NCBI RefSeq assembly: GCF_038957035.1
Contig: NZ_CP152412.1
Coordinates: 3,964,501-4,028,500, forward strand
Direction of reading: 5' to 3'
Length of the DNA stretch: 64,000 bases
From: Bradyrhizobium sp. B097
Lineage (GTDB): Bacteria > Pseudomonadota > Alphaproteobacteria > Rhizobiales > Xanthobacteraceae
Below, piece after piece: positions 50,358 to 58,449 of this stretch; the first letter of the stretch is position 1, and every line of letters starts with the position of its first letter. Position numbers and translations under genes: made by a program. The notes below the pieces were generated by a model, which worked only from the letters and a program-made list of their open reading frames with translations, ran no database searches and was not told the origin of the DNA.

Positions 50358-51221
50358 ATGACGGCGAACATTCTTGATGGGCATGCACATGCCCAAATTG
50401 TCATCGACAAGCTTGCGAGCGAACTGGACCGGCTGCCCCGCGCGCCCGGGCTCACGGTCGTGCTGGTTGGCTATGACCCGGCGAGCCAGATCTACGTACA
50501 GAGCAAGGTCAGGATGGCCGAGCAGCTTGGTCTGCGCGGCGAGGTCGAACGCCTGCCGGATGACGCCAGCGAGGCCGATCTGCTCGCCAGGATCGACGCG
50601 CTCAACGCACGCGACGATATCGACGGCATCCTGATCCAGCTGCCGCTGCCGGCGCATATCGACGCCTTGCGCGTGATGGCGGCAGTCGATCCCGCGAAGG
50701 ATGTCGACGGCCTGCATGCGTTGAACGCAGGCCGGCTGTTTCACGGCGACGATGCCTTGGTGCCGTGCACGCCGCTCGGCTGTCTCCGGCTGATCAAGTC
50801 GATCCGGCCTGACCTCACCGGCGCTCATGCCGTGGTAATCGGCAGTTCCAACATCGTTGGCAAGCCGATGGCCGCGCTGTTGCTGCAGGAGCAGGCGACC
50901 GTGACGCAGACCCACATCCACACCCGCGGCATCAGCAAGATCTGCCGCCAGGCCGATATCCTGGTCAGCGCGGTGGGGAAGGCTGGGCTCGTGCGCGGCG
51001 ACTGGATCAAGCCGCAGGCCATCGTGATCGACGTCGGCACCACGCGGGTCGAGAAGCCGGACGGCGGCTACGCGGTGTGCGGCGACGTCTTCTTCGACGA
51101 AGCGGTGCAGGTCGCCGGCGCGATCACGCCGGTGCCGCGCGGCGTCGGCCCGATGACGATCGCCTGCCTGATGGAGAACACCGTGAAGGCCGCAAAGGCG
51201 AGGGCAGCGCGGCTGCAATAG
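50358..51221 (+). CDS. folD: Methylenetetrahydrofolate dehydrogenase/cyclohydrolase FolD
   Basis: Bifunctional one-carbon enzyme: oxidises 5,10-methylene-THF with NADP and hydrolyses the methenyl form to 10-formyl-THF in the cytoplasm. The 287 residues show ASQIYVQSKVRMAEQLGL with Tyr46 and Lys50 (the catalytic Y/K pair), ILIQLPLPAHID, DVDGLHALNAGRLFHG, PCTPLGCLRLIKS and the Rossmann VVIGSSNIVGKPMAALLLQ. GGAGG lies 4 bases before the ATG. It is slightly divergent from the usual alphaproteobacterial FolD, so a second copy elsewhere is possible. Confidence 0.93.
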   Translation: MTANILDGHAHAQIVIDKLASELDRLPRAPGLTVVLVGYDPASQIYVQSKVRMAEQLGLRGEVERLPDDASEADLLARIDALNARDDIDGILIQLPLPAHIDALRVMAAVDPAKDVDGLHALNAGRLFHGDDALVPCTPLGCLRLIKSIRPDLTGAHAVVIGSSNIVGKPMAALLLQEQATVTQTHIHTRGISKICRQADILVSAVGKAGLVRGDWIKPQAIVIDVGTTRVEKPDGGYAVCGDVFFDEAVQVAGAITPVPRGVGPMTIACLMENTVKAAKARAARLQ

Positions 51222-51372
51222 CCGCGGGGAGCCTGCAGCGAGACGCGAGCGGCCGGCGCCGCGCGCGTCTCGTCTTTGCGCACGAAGTCCGGCGCGCGAA
51301 GGACATGACGCCGGAGGTCATGGAAAGCCTGCAGCATTGGTCTATCGTCGCGCGACAGAACGGAGGCGCGCG

Positions 51373-51819
51373 ATGCTGTATGCGGAAGATCCCACCGAGG
51401 GCCAGACATTCCAGCTTGGTACCTACACGATCGGCGAAGCCGAGATCCTTGAGTTCGCCGGCAAATATGATCCGGTGCCGATCCATACCGATCCTGTTGC
51501 AGCTGCGGCGGGCCCGTTCGGCGGCCTGATCGCAAGCGGCTTCAACACCATTGCGATCTATCAGCGGCTCGTCGTGGAGGCGATCTGGACCAAGGTGGCG
51601 GGCATCGTCGGGCGGAGCTTCGAGATCCGCTTGCCGAGCCCGGTTCGCCCGGGCGCCACGCTCACCGGCCAATCCCGGATCCAGAAAATCACCATCAGGC
51701 CGGAGCGGCGCGACGCCGTCGTGATCTTCAAGACGGAGCTTGTCAACGACGAGCAGCGTCCGGTTCTTGTCCTGGTGCTCGATGCGCTGATCCGCATGCG
51801 GCCGGCGGAGCAGACGTAA
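51373..51819 (+). CDS. MaoC-like hotdog hydratase, single domain
   Basis: A 148-residue hotdog-fold protein: EGQTFQLGTYTIGEAEILEF, AGKYDPVPIHTDPVAAAAGP with the hydratase Asp-x4-His pattern (YDPVPIHTD), GGLIASGFNTIAIYQRLVV and GRSFEIRLPSPVRPGATLT. It is a single-domain (R)-specific enoyl-CoA hydratase or related thioesterase-like protein. GGAGG upstream supports ATG 51373. It follows folD by about 150 bases. Confidence 0.87.
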   Translation: MLYAEDPTEGQTFQLGTYTIGEAEILEFAGKYDPVPIHTDPVAAAAGPFGGLIASGFNTIAIYQRLVVEAIWTKVAGIVGRSFEIRLPSPVRPGATLTGQSRIQKITIRPERRDAVVIFKTELVNDEQRPVLVLVLDALIRMRPAEQT

Positions 51820-51955
51820 CCCAGCCCGGATCAATCTGGCCGCCCGGCACTGCTGCGGCTACCATGGCAAGCCTGCGCCGGACTGCAGCCTATCAGTGGC
51901 GTCGCCCTGATATGGCCGGGCGGCAAATTCGTCGATGCGGTGCAAGCCGGATGGT

Positions 51956-52384
51956 ATGGGCGTGAAGCGCAGCAAGCAGACGCGGGGCGAGATCGAAGCC
52001 AAACAGCGCAAAGCTGAGGAATGGCGTCGCACGCTGGCACAACGCGCCGCCGAACGGCAGCGCTTGCGCGACTACAAGATCGCGCTGGCGCGCGACGAGG
52101 TTCCGGTGGTCACGAGCCAGCTCGCGCCGACGAACAGCTATTCGACTCCTGATTTCGTCGAACGCGGAACCTATCGGCCCGAGCCGTTCGTCTGCAAGGA
52201 TTGCGGCGTTGCCGAGGTGTGGACGCCGTTGCAGCAGAAATGGTGGTACGAGACCGCCAAGGGCGACGTGTTCACCAAGGCCGTGGCCTGCCGGGCCTGC
52301 CGCACCCGGGCGCGCGCACGCAAATCCGCCGCGCGCCGCGTGCATCTGGCAGGGCTCGCCAGGAAGAAGCCTTCCGCCTCGTAG
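51956..52384 (+). CDS. Zinc-ribbon protein (zf-trcl type)
   Basis: A 142-residue protein whose C-half has the probable zinc-ribbon pattern: PEPFVCKDCGVAEVWTPLQQ, KWWYETAKGD and AVACRACRTRARARKSAARR. That gives two CxxC knuckles with the WWYE motif typical of this family. The N-terminus is a basic helix (KRSKQTRGEIEAKQRKAEEW). It probably binds nucleic acid or acts as a small regulator; the role is unknown. ATG at 51956 is chosen over 51935. Confidence 0.78.
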   Translation: MGVKRSKQTRGEIEAKQRKAEEWRRTLAQRAAERQRLRDYKIALARDEVPVVTSQLAPTNSYSTPDFVERGTYRPEPFVCKDCGVAEVWTPLQQKWWYETAKGDVFTKAVACRACRTRARARKSAARRVHLAGLARKKPSAS

Positions 52385-52409
52385 AGAGTGGGCATGCCCA
52401 GCGTCGTGC

Positions 52410-52429
52410 CACACACACACACACACACA
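52410..52429. repeat. (CA)10 dinucleotide repeat
   Basis: Ten uninterrupted CA units, 26 bases after the zinc-ribbon stop and about 165 bases before the next start. Long dinucleotide runs are rare in such GC-rich genomes and slip during replication. One forward frame stays open from 52388 through the repeat into the next gene, so a change in repeat number would move it in or out of frame. Confidence 0.9.
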
Positions 52430-52594
52430 GCGATGGATGTGGAACCCGCGCGCACGCGGTCAATGCGTCGCGCGTGCGGAACGTTTCGTTGCCTGATCGG
52501 TTCGAGACTTCGAAGCCCCCGGCGAGGGGTGCGGGCGGGGAGGAAGCAGCCAGGGAAACATCCAAGGCCGGAACCAACAAAGAAGGAGCAGCGG

Positions 52595-52888
52595 ATGAAG
52601 CTTAATTCCACGCAAGTCAAGCAGACCATGACGCAATTGAACGCGCAGGTGCTTCCGGATGATCATCCGGCGGTGGCGCAGCTGAACAGCGTGTTCGGCG
52701 AGCACACATTCTTCGTCGACACCACCGGGCTCAAGGTGCTCGAACCCGCCCAGACCTCCGACATGCCGGGGCAGACCGGCGAGGTGGTGAGCCTAGCCGA
52801 GTGGAGCGATCCGGAGCTGACGTCGCTGCGGCCGCACGAGCCCGAACCGACCGGCGTGCTCATCACGCTTGAACCCAGCAAGCACTGA
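52595..52888 (+). CDS. Small acidic protein, unknown
   Basis: A 97-residue soluble protein I do not recognise. It reads KLNSTQVKQTMTQLNAQVLP, AQLNSVFGEHTFFVDTTGLK and EVVSLAEWSDPELTSLRPHE, ending in a positively neutral PTGVLITLEPSKH. No signal or membrane helix. AAGGAGCAG at 52582-52590 is a good ribosome site for the ATG, so the longer frame through the CA repeat is probably not the normal product. It may be conserved in rhizobia with no known role. Confidence 0.75.
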   Translation: MKLNSTQVKQTMTQLNAQVLPDDHPAVAQLNSVFGEHTFFVDTTGLKVLEPAQTSDMPGQTGEVVSLAEWSDPELTSLRPHEPEPTGVLITLEPSKH

Positions 52889-52917
52889 AGCGAAACGCGA
52901 TCACACAAAGAGATTGG

Positions 52918-52946
52918 AGCATGATCCGATTCAATCGGATCGTGCT
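52918..52946. repeat. Palindrome of the AGCATGATCCG family
   Basis: AGCATGATCCGATT (52918-52931) pairs with AATCGGATCGTGCT (52933-52946) with one G-U. Its left end is shared with the nested palindrome at 12528-12574. Confidence 0.7.
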
Positions 52947-53097
52947 TCTGAGTGCCGCATCGGACGGCACCGCAATCGGCCTTCTTGATGGCGACAGTCT
53001 CCAACGTCACATCAAGAGGTGCCAAAAGTCACATGGCAAATCAGCATCGCCTGCGTATGCATCGGTTCGAGATGGGTACCCGGGCGGTGAGGGGCAG

Positions 53098-53469
53098 ATG
53101 GGGATCGTGCGACGCTGGAGCTCTGACGAGGACGAGAAGCTCAGAGAACTCGCCCGGGCCGGCAAGAATGCTCTCGAGATCAGCAACGAACTGACCCGCA
53201 GCGCGTCGGCCGTGCGCCGGCGCGCCGAGGTGCTGTCGGTCCTGATCATGGCAAAGGCGTTTCGCGCGCGCCCCTCGCATGTCGCGACCCATCTGGAGCG
53301 GGTCGCGATCGACGCGATCCGGCATCGCCGGCCGTTTCCCGCGGGCGTCGGCCCGAGCACCATCGCTGGAATGATCGAGAAGGGCTGGATCCTGCCGGAG
53401 ATGGGGCGGAAATATCGCGTCACCGATGCCGGCGTGGAGGCCGTGCGTCGGAAGATCCCGAGCGGGTGA
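53098..53469 (+). CDS. Myb/SANT-like or GcrA-like HTH protein
   Basis: A 123-residue protein with an N-terminal SANT-like helix-turn-helix (VRRWSSDEDEKLRELARAG and ALEISNELTRSASAVRRRAE, residues about 4-50), as in small Myb-like or GcrA-related DNA-binding proteins. The C-half is another small domain (RVAIDAIRHRRPFPAGVGPS, then GMIEKGWILPEMGRKYRVTD). The long frame starting at 52921 runs through a palindrome repeat and is rejected; GGTGAGGGG precedes ATG 53098. Probable transcription regulator. Confidence 0.7.
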   Translation: MGIVRRWSSDEDEKLRELARAGKNALEISNELTRSASAVRRRAEVLSVLIMAKAFRARPSHVATHLERVAIDAIRHRRPFPAGVGPSTIAGMIEKGWILPEMGRKYRVTDAGVEAVRRKIPSG

Positions 53470-53575
53470 GACGGGCGGCGGCAAGACGGGCCATGGATGG
53501 ACGCGCGATCAGCGCGGCGGGATGCAAGATTCTCCGCCCGGGAAGGGCGCTCGCGCCGTTGAAGGAGGAGGAGAC

Positions 53576-54399
53576 TTGCCGCCAGCGCTCTCCCGTCCGT
53601 CCAACCCTCGCCCGATCGCACCGATGCTCAACGTCCAGCAAGCTCCAGAAGACCGATACCAGCGTTTCGCCGACCTTGCGCCGTTCGTGCGTGAAGCGAT
53701 CAGCACCATCGCCGCATTGACGCCGTCTCAGCGGCTCGATGTGGAATTCCTCGAACGTGAGTTCATCCCTGCGCTGGGGCTCAATGACGAACTGCTTCAC
53801 GAGCAGCCGCCGGAGCTTGCGCCGAGCTTCGGCAAGGGCCTCCACCTCTGGCAGTATCCGAGCAGCTTGCGCCGTATCTGGCCTGGCTCGCGCGCAACGC
53901 GTCCGGCATTTCCTCCTATATGGAAATCGGATGCCGCTGGGGCGGCATGTTCATCCTGGTTTCGGAGTGGCTGAGGCACAGCGGCGCCGACCTGAAGACC
54001 GTGATCGCGCTCGATCCAATCGCGCCGACGCCCTTCATCGCGACCTATTTCGAACTGCTGCAGGAGCAGGCTTCTATCGAGCCGGTCTATCTCCAGGCTT
54101 ATTCGACTTCACCTCTAGCGGGTGCCCATGTCGATCGGCTGAAGCCCGACTTCGTCTTCATCGACGGCGATCACAGCCTGCGCGGTGCGATGCAGGATCA
54201 CCTGCTGGTGCGCTCCCACGCCAGCATCATCGTACATCATGACATCCACTCCCAGGCCTGTCCGGATACGACGCTGCTCTGGAAAGCACTGAAGGAATTC
54301 GAAGCACCTGGCTTCGATGCGTTCGAATTCACCAGCCAGTATTCGTCGGTGAACGGCTCGTTCCTCGGCATCGGCGCGATGAAGCGGCGGCAAGCCTGA
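53576..54399 (+). pseudogene. SAM-dependent methyltransferase-like gene with a single-base frameshift
   Basis: The N-terminal half (MLNVQQAPEDRYQRFADLAP, to KGLHLWQYP) and C-terminal half (EQLAPYLAWLARNASGISSY, MEIGCRWGGMFILVSEWL, FVFIDGDHS, HDIHSQACPD) join only after a one-base correction at 53858-53860. Together they form a class I methyltransferase-like protein of the Methyltransf_24 type: motif MEIGCRWGG for SAM, DGDHS at the later strand. TTG at 53576 has a very strong AGGAGGAGG 5 bases upstream; ATG 53624 is the alternative. Either a real recent pseudogene or a base-calling error. Confidence 0.75.
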
Positions 54400-54408
54400 G
54401 CTGTTGCC

Positions 54409-54801
54409 CTAACCGGCGCGCGGCGCCGAAGCTGACGCACCGTTGATCGCACGCGGCGAGGGTCGGCGCGTCTCCAGGTACGAATTGCCCCAGACCCACA
54501 GCGACCGGATGACGGGCTCGAGCGAACGTCCGAGCGGCGTCAGCGAATATTCGACGCGCAGCGGCACCTCCGGATAGATCTCGCGGTGGATCAGGCCCGC
54601 GGTCTCGAGCTCGCGAAGTTGCCGCGTCAGCATGCGTTGCGAAATCCGCGACAGCCGCCGCCCGAGTTCGTTGAAGCGGATGGTGTCGCCGAGCAGGTGG
54701 TAGAGGATCACGGCTTTCCACTTGCCGTCGATCAGATCGAGCGTCGCCTCGACGGGGCAGCCGACCGCGCAGTCATAGCTCTTCGCATCAAGCCCCTTCA
54801 T
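54409..54801 (-). CDS. HxlR-family transcriptional regulator
   Basis: A 130-residue winged-helix protein of the HxlR/MarR-like type. It has the N-terminal Cys pair YDCAVGCPVEATLDLIDGKW, then KAVILYHLLGDTIRFNELGR, RISQRMLTRQLRELETAGLI and the wing VEYSLTPLGRSLEPVI. Many HxlR proteins sense aldehydes or oxidants through the N-terminal Cys. It is divergent from a yellow-like secreted protein gene (150 bases between starts) and is the likely regulator of it. Confidence 0.93.
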   Translation of the reverse strand: MKGLDAKSYDCAVGCPVEATLDLIDGKWKAVILYHLLGDTIRFNELGRRLSRISQRMLTRQLRELETAGLIHREIYPEVPLRVEYSLTPLGRSLEPVIRSLWVWGNSYLETRRPSPRAINGASASAPRAG

Positions 54802-54951
54802 GGTTCACTCCCTGATACTACCGGACATTCCTGTGCGTAATTGTCAGCGCCCAAATTAGCGCGCAACGTCGATCCCGCAAAGCCGAACCTTGCCGATCAA
54901 GGCCGGTCCGGTGCGCAACGACACACCAACGATAACAGGGAGGGGACCCGC

Positions 54952-56070
54952 GTGAAGCGAGGGATTTTGTTGATCGCCGCGATGACGGCGAACGTAATGC
55001 TATCGAGCGCGCGTGCGGATGAGGCGGTTCGCGCCGAAATCGTGGCGCGGTTGCCCGAGTCGGTCGGCAACATCGCCATCACGCCGGATAACCAGCTCAT
55101 CTTCAGCCATCACCCATTCTTCAGCCCCGAGATCAGGGTCGCCAGGCTAACGTCGCCGACGACGTCGCAGCCATTTCCAAGCGCGGAGTGGAATACGCCC
55201 CGGAAAGGCACCGACCAGTATCTCGACAACGTGCTCGGGCTTCGCTCGGACGAGAATGGCGTGGTGTGGATCATCGACATGGGATTCCGCACCAACATCA
55301 CGCCCAAGCTGGTGGGATGGAATACCCGCAGCGACCGGCTCGAGCGCATCTACTACATGCCCGATCCGGTGACGCGGCCGGGCTCGCAGCCGCAGGACAT
55401 CGTGATCGACCAGAAGCATCGCAAGTTCTACATCGCCGACGAGAACATCGGTCCCGGTGGCGACGGATCGCATGCCGCGATCATCGTCATCGACATGGAT
55501 ACCGGGCGCGCCAGGCGCGTGCTTGACGGCGACCGCTCCACGATTCCCGAGGACCTGCCGATCACTGTGGACGGCAAGGATCTCACCGTGTCGGGCAAGG
55601 ACGGCAAGCCGTCCATCATCAAGGTCGGCTGCGACGGCATCACCATGGATGTCAGGTCGGAATGGGTCTATTTCGCGCCGCTCAGCGGCCGCTCGATCTA
55701 TCGCGTGCGCGTGGCCGATCTCAATGACGAGAAGCTGACGCCGGCCGAGCTCAGCGCCAAGGTCGAGCGCTACTCAGACAAGCCGAACAATGGCGGGCTC
55801 TCGATCGACTATGCCGGCAATCTCTATCTCACCGCGGTCGAGAGCAAGTCGGTGGGCGTCGTCGGGACCGATCGCAAGTACCGCACCTATCTGAGCGATG
55901 CGGAGATGGTGTGGCCTGACGGAATCACGGCCTCTTCGGATGGCTACATGTACGTGTCGGCATCGCAAATCTCTGCGGCGGCAATGTTCCACGGCGGCAA
56001 GGGCGAGAACAAGGCCCCATATCTGATCTATCGCTTCAAGCCGCTTGCGGCAGGCTACGTCTCACGATGA
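54952..56070 (+). CDS. Secreted yellow/major royal jelly-type beta-propeller protein
   Basis: A 372-residue exported protein. Signal peptide KRGILLIAAMTANVMLSSAR ends at ADEA. The propeller contains GNIAITPDNQLIFSHHPFFS, WIIDMGFRTNITPKLVGWNT, VIDQKHRKFYIADENIG and GCDGITMDVRSEWVYFAPLS, as in insect yellow/MRJP and bacterial SMP-30-related proteins. Some relatives are dopachrome tautomerase-like. Start: GTG 54952 with AGGGAGGGG just upstream, not the earlier ATG. It may bind an aromatic amine or lactone. Divergent HxlR gene suggests inducible expression. Confidence 0.85.
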   Translation: MKRGILLIAAMTANVMLSSARADEAVRAEIVARLPESVGNIAITPDNQLIFSHHPFFSPEIRVARLTSPTTSQPFPSAEWNTPRKGTDQYLDNVLGLRSDENGVVWIIDMGFRTNITPKLVGWNTRSDRLERIYYMPDPVTRPGSQPQDIVIDQKHRKFYIADENIGPGGDGSHAAIIVIDMDTGRARRVLDGDRSTIPEDLPITVDGKDLTVSGKDGKPSIIKVGCDGITMDVRSEWVYFAPLSGRSIYRVRVADLNDEKLTPAELSAKVERYSDKPNNGGLSIDYAGNLYLTAVESKSVGVVGTDRKYRTYLSDAEMVWPDGITASSDGYMYVSASQISAAAMFHGGKGENKAPYLIYRFKPLAAGYVSR

Positions 56071-56133
56071 CCGCGCATCGCGCGTGCTTACGACGATCGC
56101 CCGGCCTGCTTGCAGGCCGGGCGAGACCTGCAA

Positions 56134-57279
56134 TCACGCATTCGCCGGCCGGTCGCCGAGATTGAGCTTGCTCCTGTCGCCGCCGGCCCACGCCAGTGTC
56201 TTCGGGTCCATCACGCGGAACCAGAGCGGCGGGATCGCAGCCAGGCCGAACATGCCGGTGTAGCCGTTCGGCAGCCGCGGGATGTCGTCGAAATCGCGCA
56301 GCGACTGGTAGGGGCGCATCGGGTTGGCGTGGTGATCGGAATGACGTTGCAGATGGAACGTCATCAGGTTTGAGACGATGTGGTTGGTGTTCCAGGAGTG
56401 ACGCGGCTCGACCGCCTGGTAGCGTCCGTTCGGCAGCTTCTCGCGCAGCAATCCGTAATGCTCGACATAATTGGCCTGGGTCAGCGCATACCAGCCGAGG
56501 AAATGATGCGCGACGATGAACGGCGCGACCTTCCAGCCGAACAGCGCAATCAGAATGGCCGCGACGACGAGCGTGAGCGCAAAGCCCTGCAGGATCTCGT
56601 TGTTGACCGACCAGACCGGCTCGCCGCGCCGGGTCAGCCGTTCGGCCTCATTGCGCCAGCCGCGCATGAACGCGCCCGGCAGCTCTCGCGTCGCGAAGGC
56701 ATAGATCGATTCACCGAACCGCGCGCTGGCGGGATCCTCCGGCGTCGCGACCCAGGTGTGATGGCCGCGATTGTGCTCGACGCGGAAATGGGCGTAACCC
56801 ACCGCGCAGTTGGCGAGCATGCCGAAGAAGATGTTGAGCCGGTCGGCCTTGTGGCCGAGCTCGTGCCCGATCAACAGCGCCCCGCCATTGATGGTGCCGA
56901 CGCCGAGCAGCAAAGCGACATAGGACCACCACGGCAGCTCCTGCGTGCCGAAGAAGGCGATCAGGGCGACGTAGTTGATCCATGGAAACACCACGGTGAT
57001 GCGCGCCAGCCGCAGATAATAGGGATCGGCCTCCATCGCGGCGACCACTTCCGCCGGCGGATTGTGGGTGTCTTCGCCGAATAGGACATCGAGCAGTGGG
57101 ATCAGGATAAAGATGAAGACGAACGGAATCAGCGTCACCAGCGGATTGTGCGTCCGCAGGAAGAGCCAGTAGGACAACAGCGGGATCAGCGGCGGGATGA
57201 ACGCGAGCATCCACAGATAGCGCTTGCCGTCCCGGTAGGTGATCGTTTCGCCAGCGGCATTGGTGCCCGTGAAGATCAT
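56134..57279 (-). CDS. alkB: Alkane 1-monooxygenase AlkB
   Basis: An integral-membrane di-iron hydroxylase converting n-alkanes to 1-alkanols with rubredoxin as electron donor. The 381 residues carry the full set of His boxes: HELGHK (139-144), EHNRGHH (168-174), NYVEHYGL (270-277) and LQRHSDHHA (310-318), plus about six membrane helices (YLWMLAFIPPLIPLLSYWLF at about 21-40). GGAGGG lies 6 bases before ATG 57279. No rubredoxin gene is adjacent. It is divergent from an AraC-type gene, its probable regulator. Confidence 0.96.
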   Translation of the reverse strand: MIFTGTNAAGETITYRDGKRYLWMLAFIPPLIPLLSYWLFLRTHNPLVTLIPFVFIFILIPLLDVLFGEDTHNPPAEVVAAMEADPYYLRLARITVVFPWINYVALIAFFGTQELPWWSYVALLLGVGTINGGALLIGHELGHKADRLNIFFGMLANCAVGYAHFRVEHNRGHHTWVATPEDPASARFGESIYAFATRELPGAFMRGWRNEAERLTRRGEPVWSVNNEILQGFALTLVVAAILIALFGWKVAPFIVAHHFLGWYALTQANYVEHYGLLREKLPNGRYQAVEPRHSWNTNHIVSNLMTFHLQRHSDHHANPMRPYQSLRDFDDIPRLPNGYTGMFGLAAIPPLWFRVMDPKTLAWAGGDRSKLNLGDRPANA

Positions 57280-57364
57280 CGCATTCCCTCCAGCATCTCT
57301 TGTCGAGGCGGCGTTCGCCGTTATTGCGCTCAGGATGCCGCGGGGCGGGCCTGCGCCGCCAGTT

Positions 57365-57408
57365 CCCAACAGGCCAATTTTGTGGCATTTTGCGCCAAGC
57401 CTGTTGGG
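57365..57408. promoter_or_regulatory. Candidate AraC operator between alkB and its regulator
   Basis: CCCAACAGGC (57365-57374) and GCCTGTTGGG (57399-57408) are perfect inverted copies. Between them ATTTTGTGGC (57377-57386) and ATTTTGCGCC (57387-57396) are adjacent direct repeats with a 10-base period. AraC-type proteins often bind direct repeats spaced by one helical turn. The site lies midway between the alkB and araC starts, so it can control both. Confidence 0.55.
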
Positions 57409-57438
57409 CTGAACGCTTGCGAGGGAGGCGCCGAGGCA

Positions 57439-58449
57439 ATGCAGGGATCGGAGGCCGATGCCCTTCGCACGCCGGTGTCCGTGAGCTATGCGCGGGCGCT
57501 GGTGCGGGCGTTCGGCAAGACGCGGGGCGAACGCGACGAGCTGCTGCGGGGCACCGCAATCGAGCAGGACGTGCTCGACCAGCCCGGCGCTCACATGCCG
57601 GTGTCGTCGCTGGTGATCCTCGCCGCCAACATCACCCGCCGGCATGGCGAGCTGTGGCCGTTGTCGGCCGCGGCGGTTTGGTCGACATCGCTGCAGGGCG
57701 CGCTCGATGTCGCGACCAGGACGGCGCCGACCATCGCGGACGCGCTCAACACCGGCGCGCGCTTCGGGTCGACCCGCGCGCCCTTCATCCGTAACCGGCT
57801 GCGCACAACACCGCGCTCGATCCAGATTGAAATCTCTCCTGCGGTCGCCATGGATGCCGCGCTGTGGCGCGCCGTGGCGCTGGCGGTCAGCCTCAACGTG
57901 CATGCGGTCTATGCGCAGCTGCTCGAGGATGCGATCGATCAGGCGACCTTGCAGTTTCCTTGGCCGCCGCCTGCGGGCGCGGAGCGGCTGATGCCGTATT
58001 ATTCCTGCGCCGTGAAGTTCAACGCCGCCGCCTTCATCTTCGACGTGCCGAAGCAGCTATGCGCGCGCCCTTCGCCGTTTGCGGATCCGGAATTGCACGC
58101 CAAGGCCATCGAGGCGCTCGAGGAGATCGAGAGGCCGCGCTCGGACACCGCGGCGCTGGCGCGGATCGTCGAGAGCCTGATTGCGGCACGGCTGCCGCAG
58201 CGGCTCGGCGAGGAGGAGGCCGCGCGCCTCGTCGGCACCTCGCGGCGGACGCTGGTGCGGCGGCTGGCCGAGGCGGGCTGCGCGTTCCGGCCGCTGCTCG
58301 ACGGCGTGCTGCGCGAGCGCGCCCGGACAATGCTCGCGGCCGATACACAGTCGCGCGACGAGATGGCGGCCGCGCTCGGCTACACCGACGCGACGAGCTT
58401 CAGCCGCGCCTGCCGGCGCTGGTTCGGCGACAAGAGCCTGCGGAGTTAG
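57439..58449 (+). CDS. AraC-family regulator, probable alkB activator
   Basis: A 336-residue regulator with an N-terminal arabinose-binding-like domain of the PF12625 type (SYARALVRAFGKTRGERDEL near the start; TRRHGELWPLSAAAVWSTSL near 65-85) and a C-terminal AraC HTH (RLGEEEAARLVGTSRRTLVR, then AALGYTDATSFSRACRRWFG). Relatives control alkane and fatty-acid genes. It is divergent from alkB with about 160 bases between starts. ATG 57439 is chosen because the domain begins there; a longer frame would overlap alkB. Confidence 0.92.
   Translation: MQGSEADALRTPVSVSYARALVRAFGKTRGERDELLRGTAIEQDVLDQPGAHMPVSSLVILAANITRRHGELWPLSAAAVWSTSLQGALDVATRTAPTIADALNTGARFGSTRAPFIRNRLRTTPRSIQIEISPAVAMDAALWRAVALAVSLNVHAVYAQLLEDAIDQATLQFPWPPPAGAERLMPYYSCAVKFNAAAFIFDVPKQLCARPSPFADPELHAKAIEALEEIERPRSDTAALARIVESLIAARLPQRLGEEEAARLVGTSRRTLVRRLAEAGCAFRPLLDGVLRERARTMLAADTQSRDEMAAALGYTDATSFSRACRRWFGDKSLRS

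Noticed and set aside
52921..53097. Longer start for the Myb/SANT-like gene
   Set aside because: This part runs through a dispersed palindrome and has no ribosome site; the domain starts only after 53098.
56134..57903. 589-residue version of AlkB with a long N-terminal extension
   Set aside because: The extra 208 residues overlap the divergent AraC gene and lack any domain. The ATG at 57279 with GGAGGG fits AlkB length.
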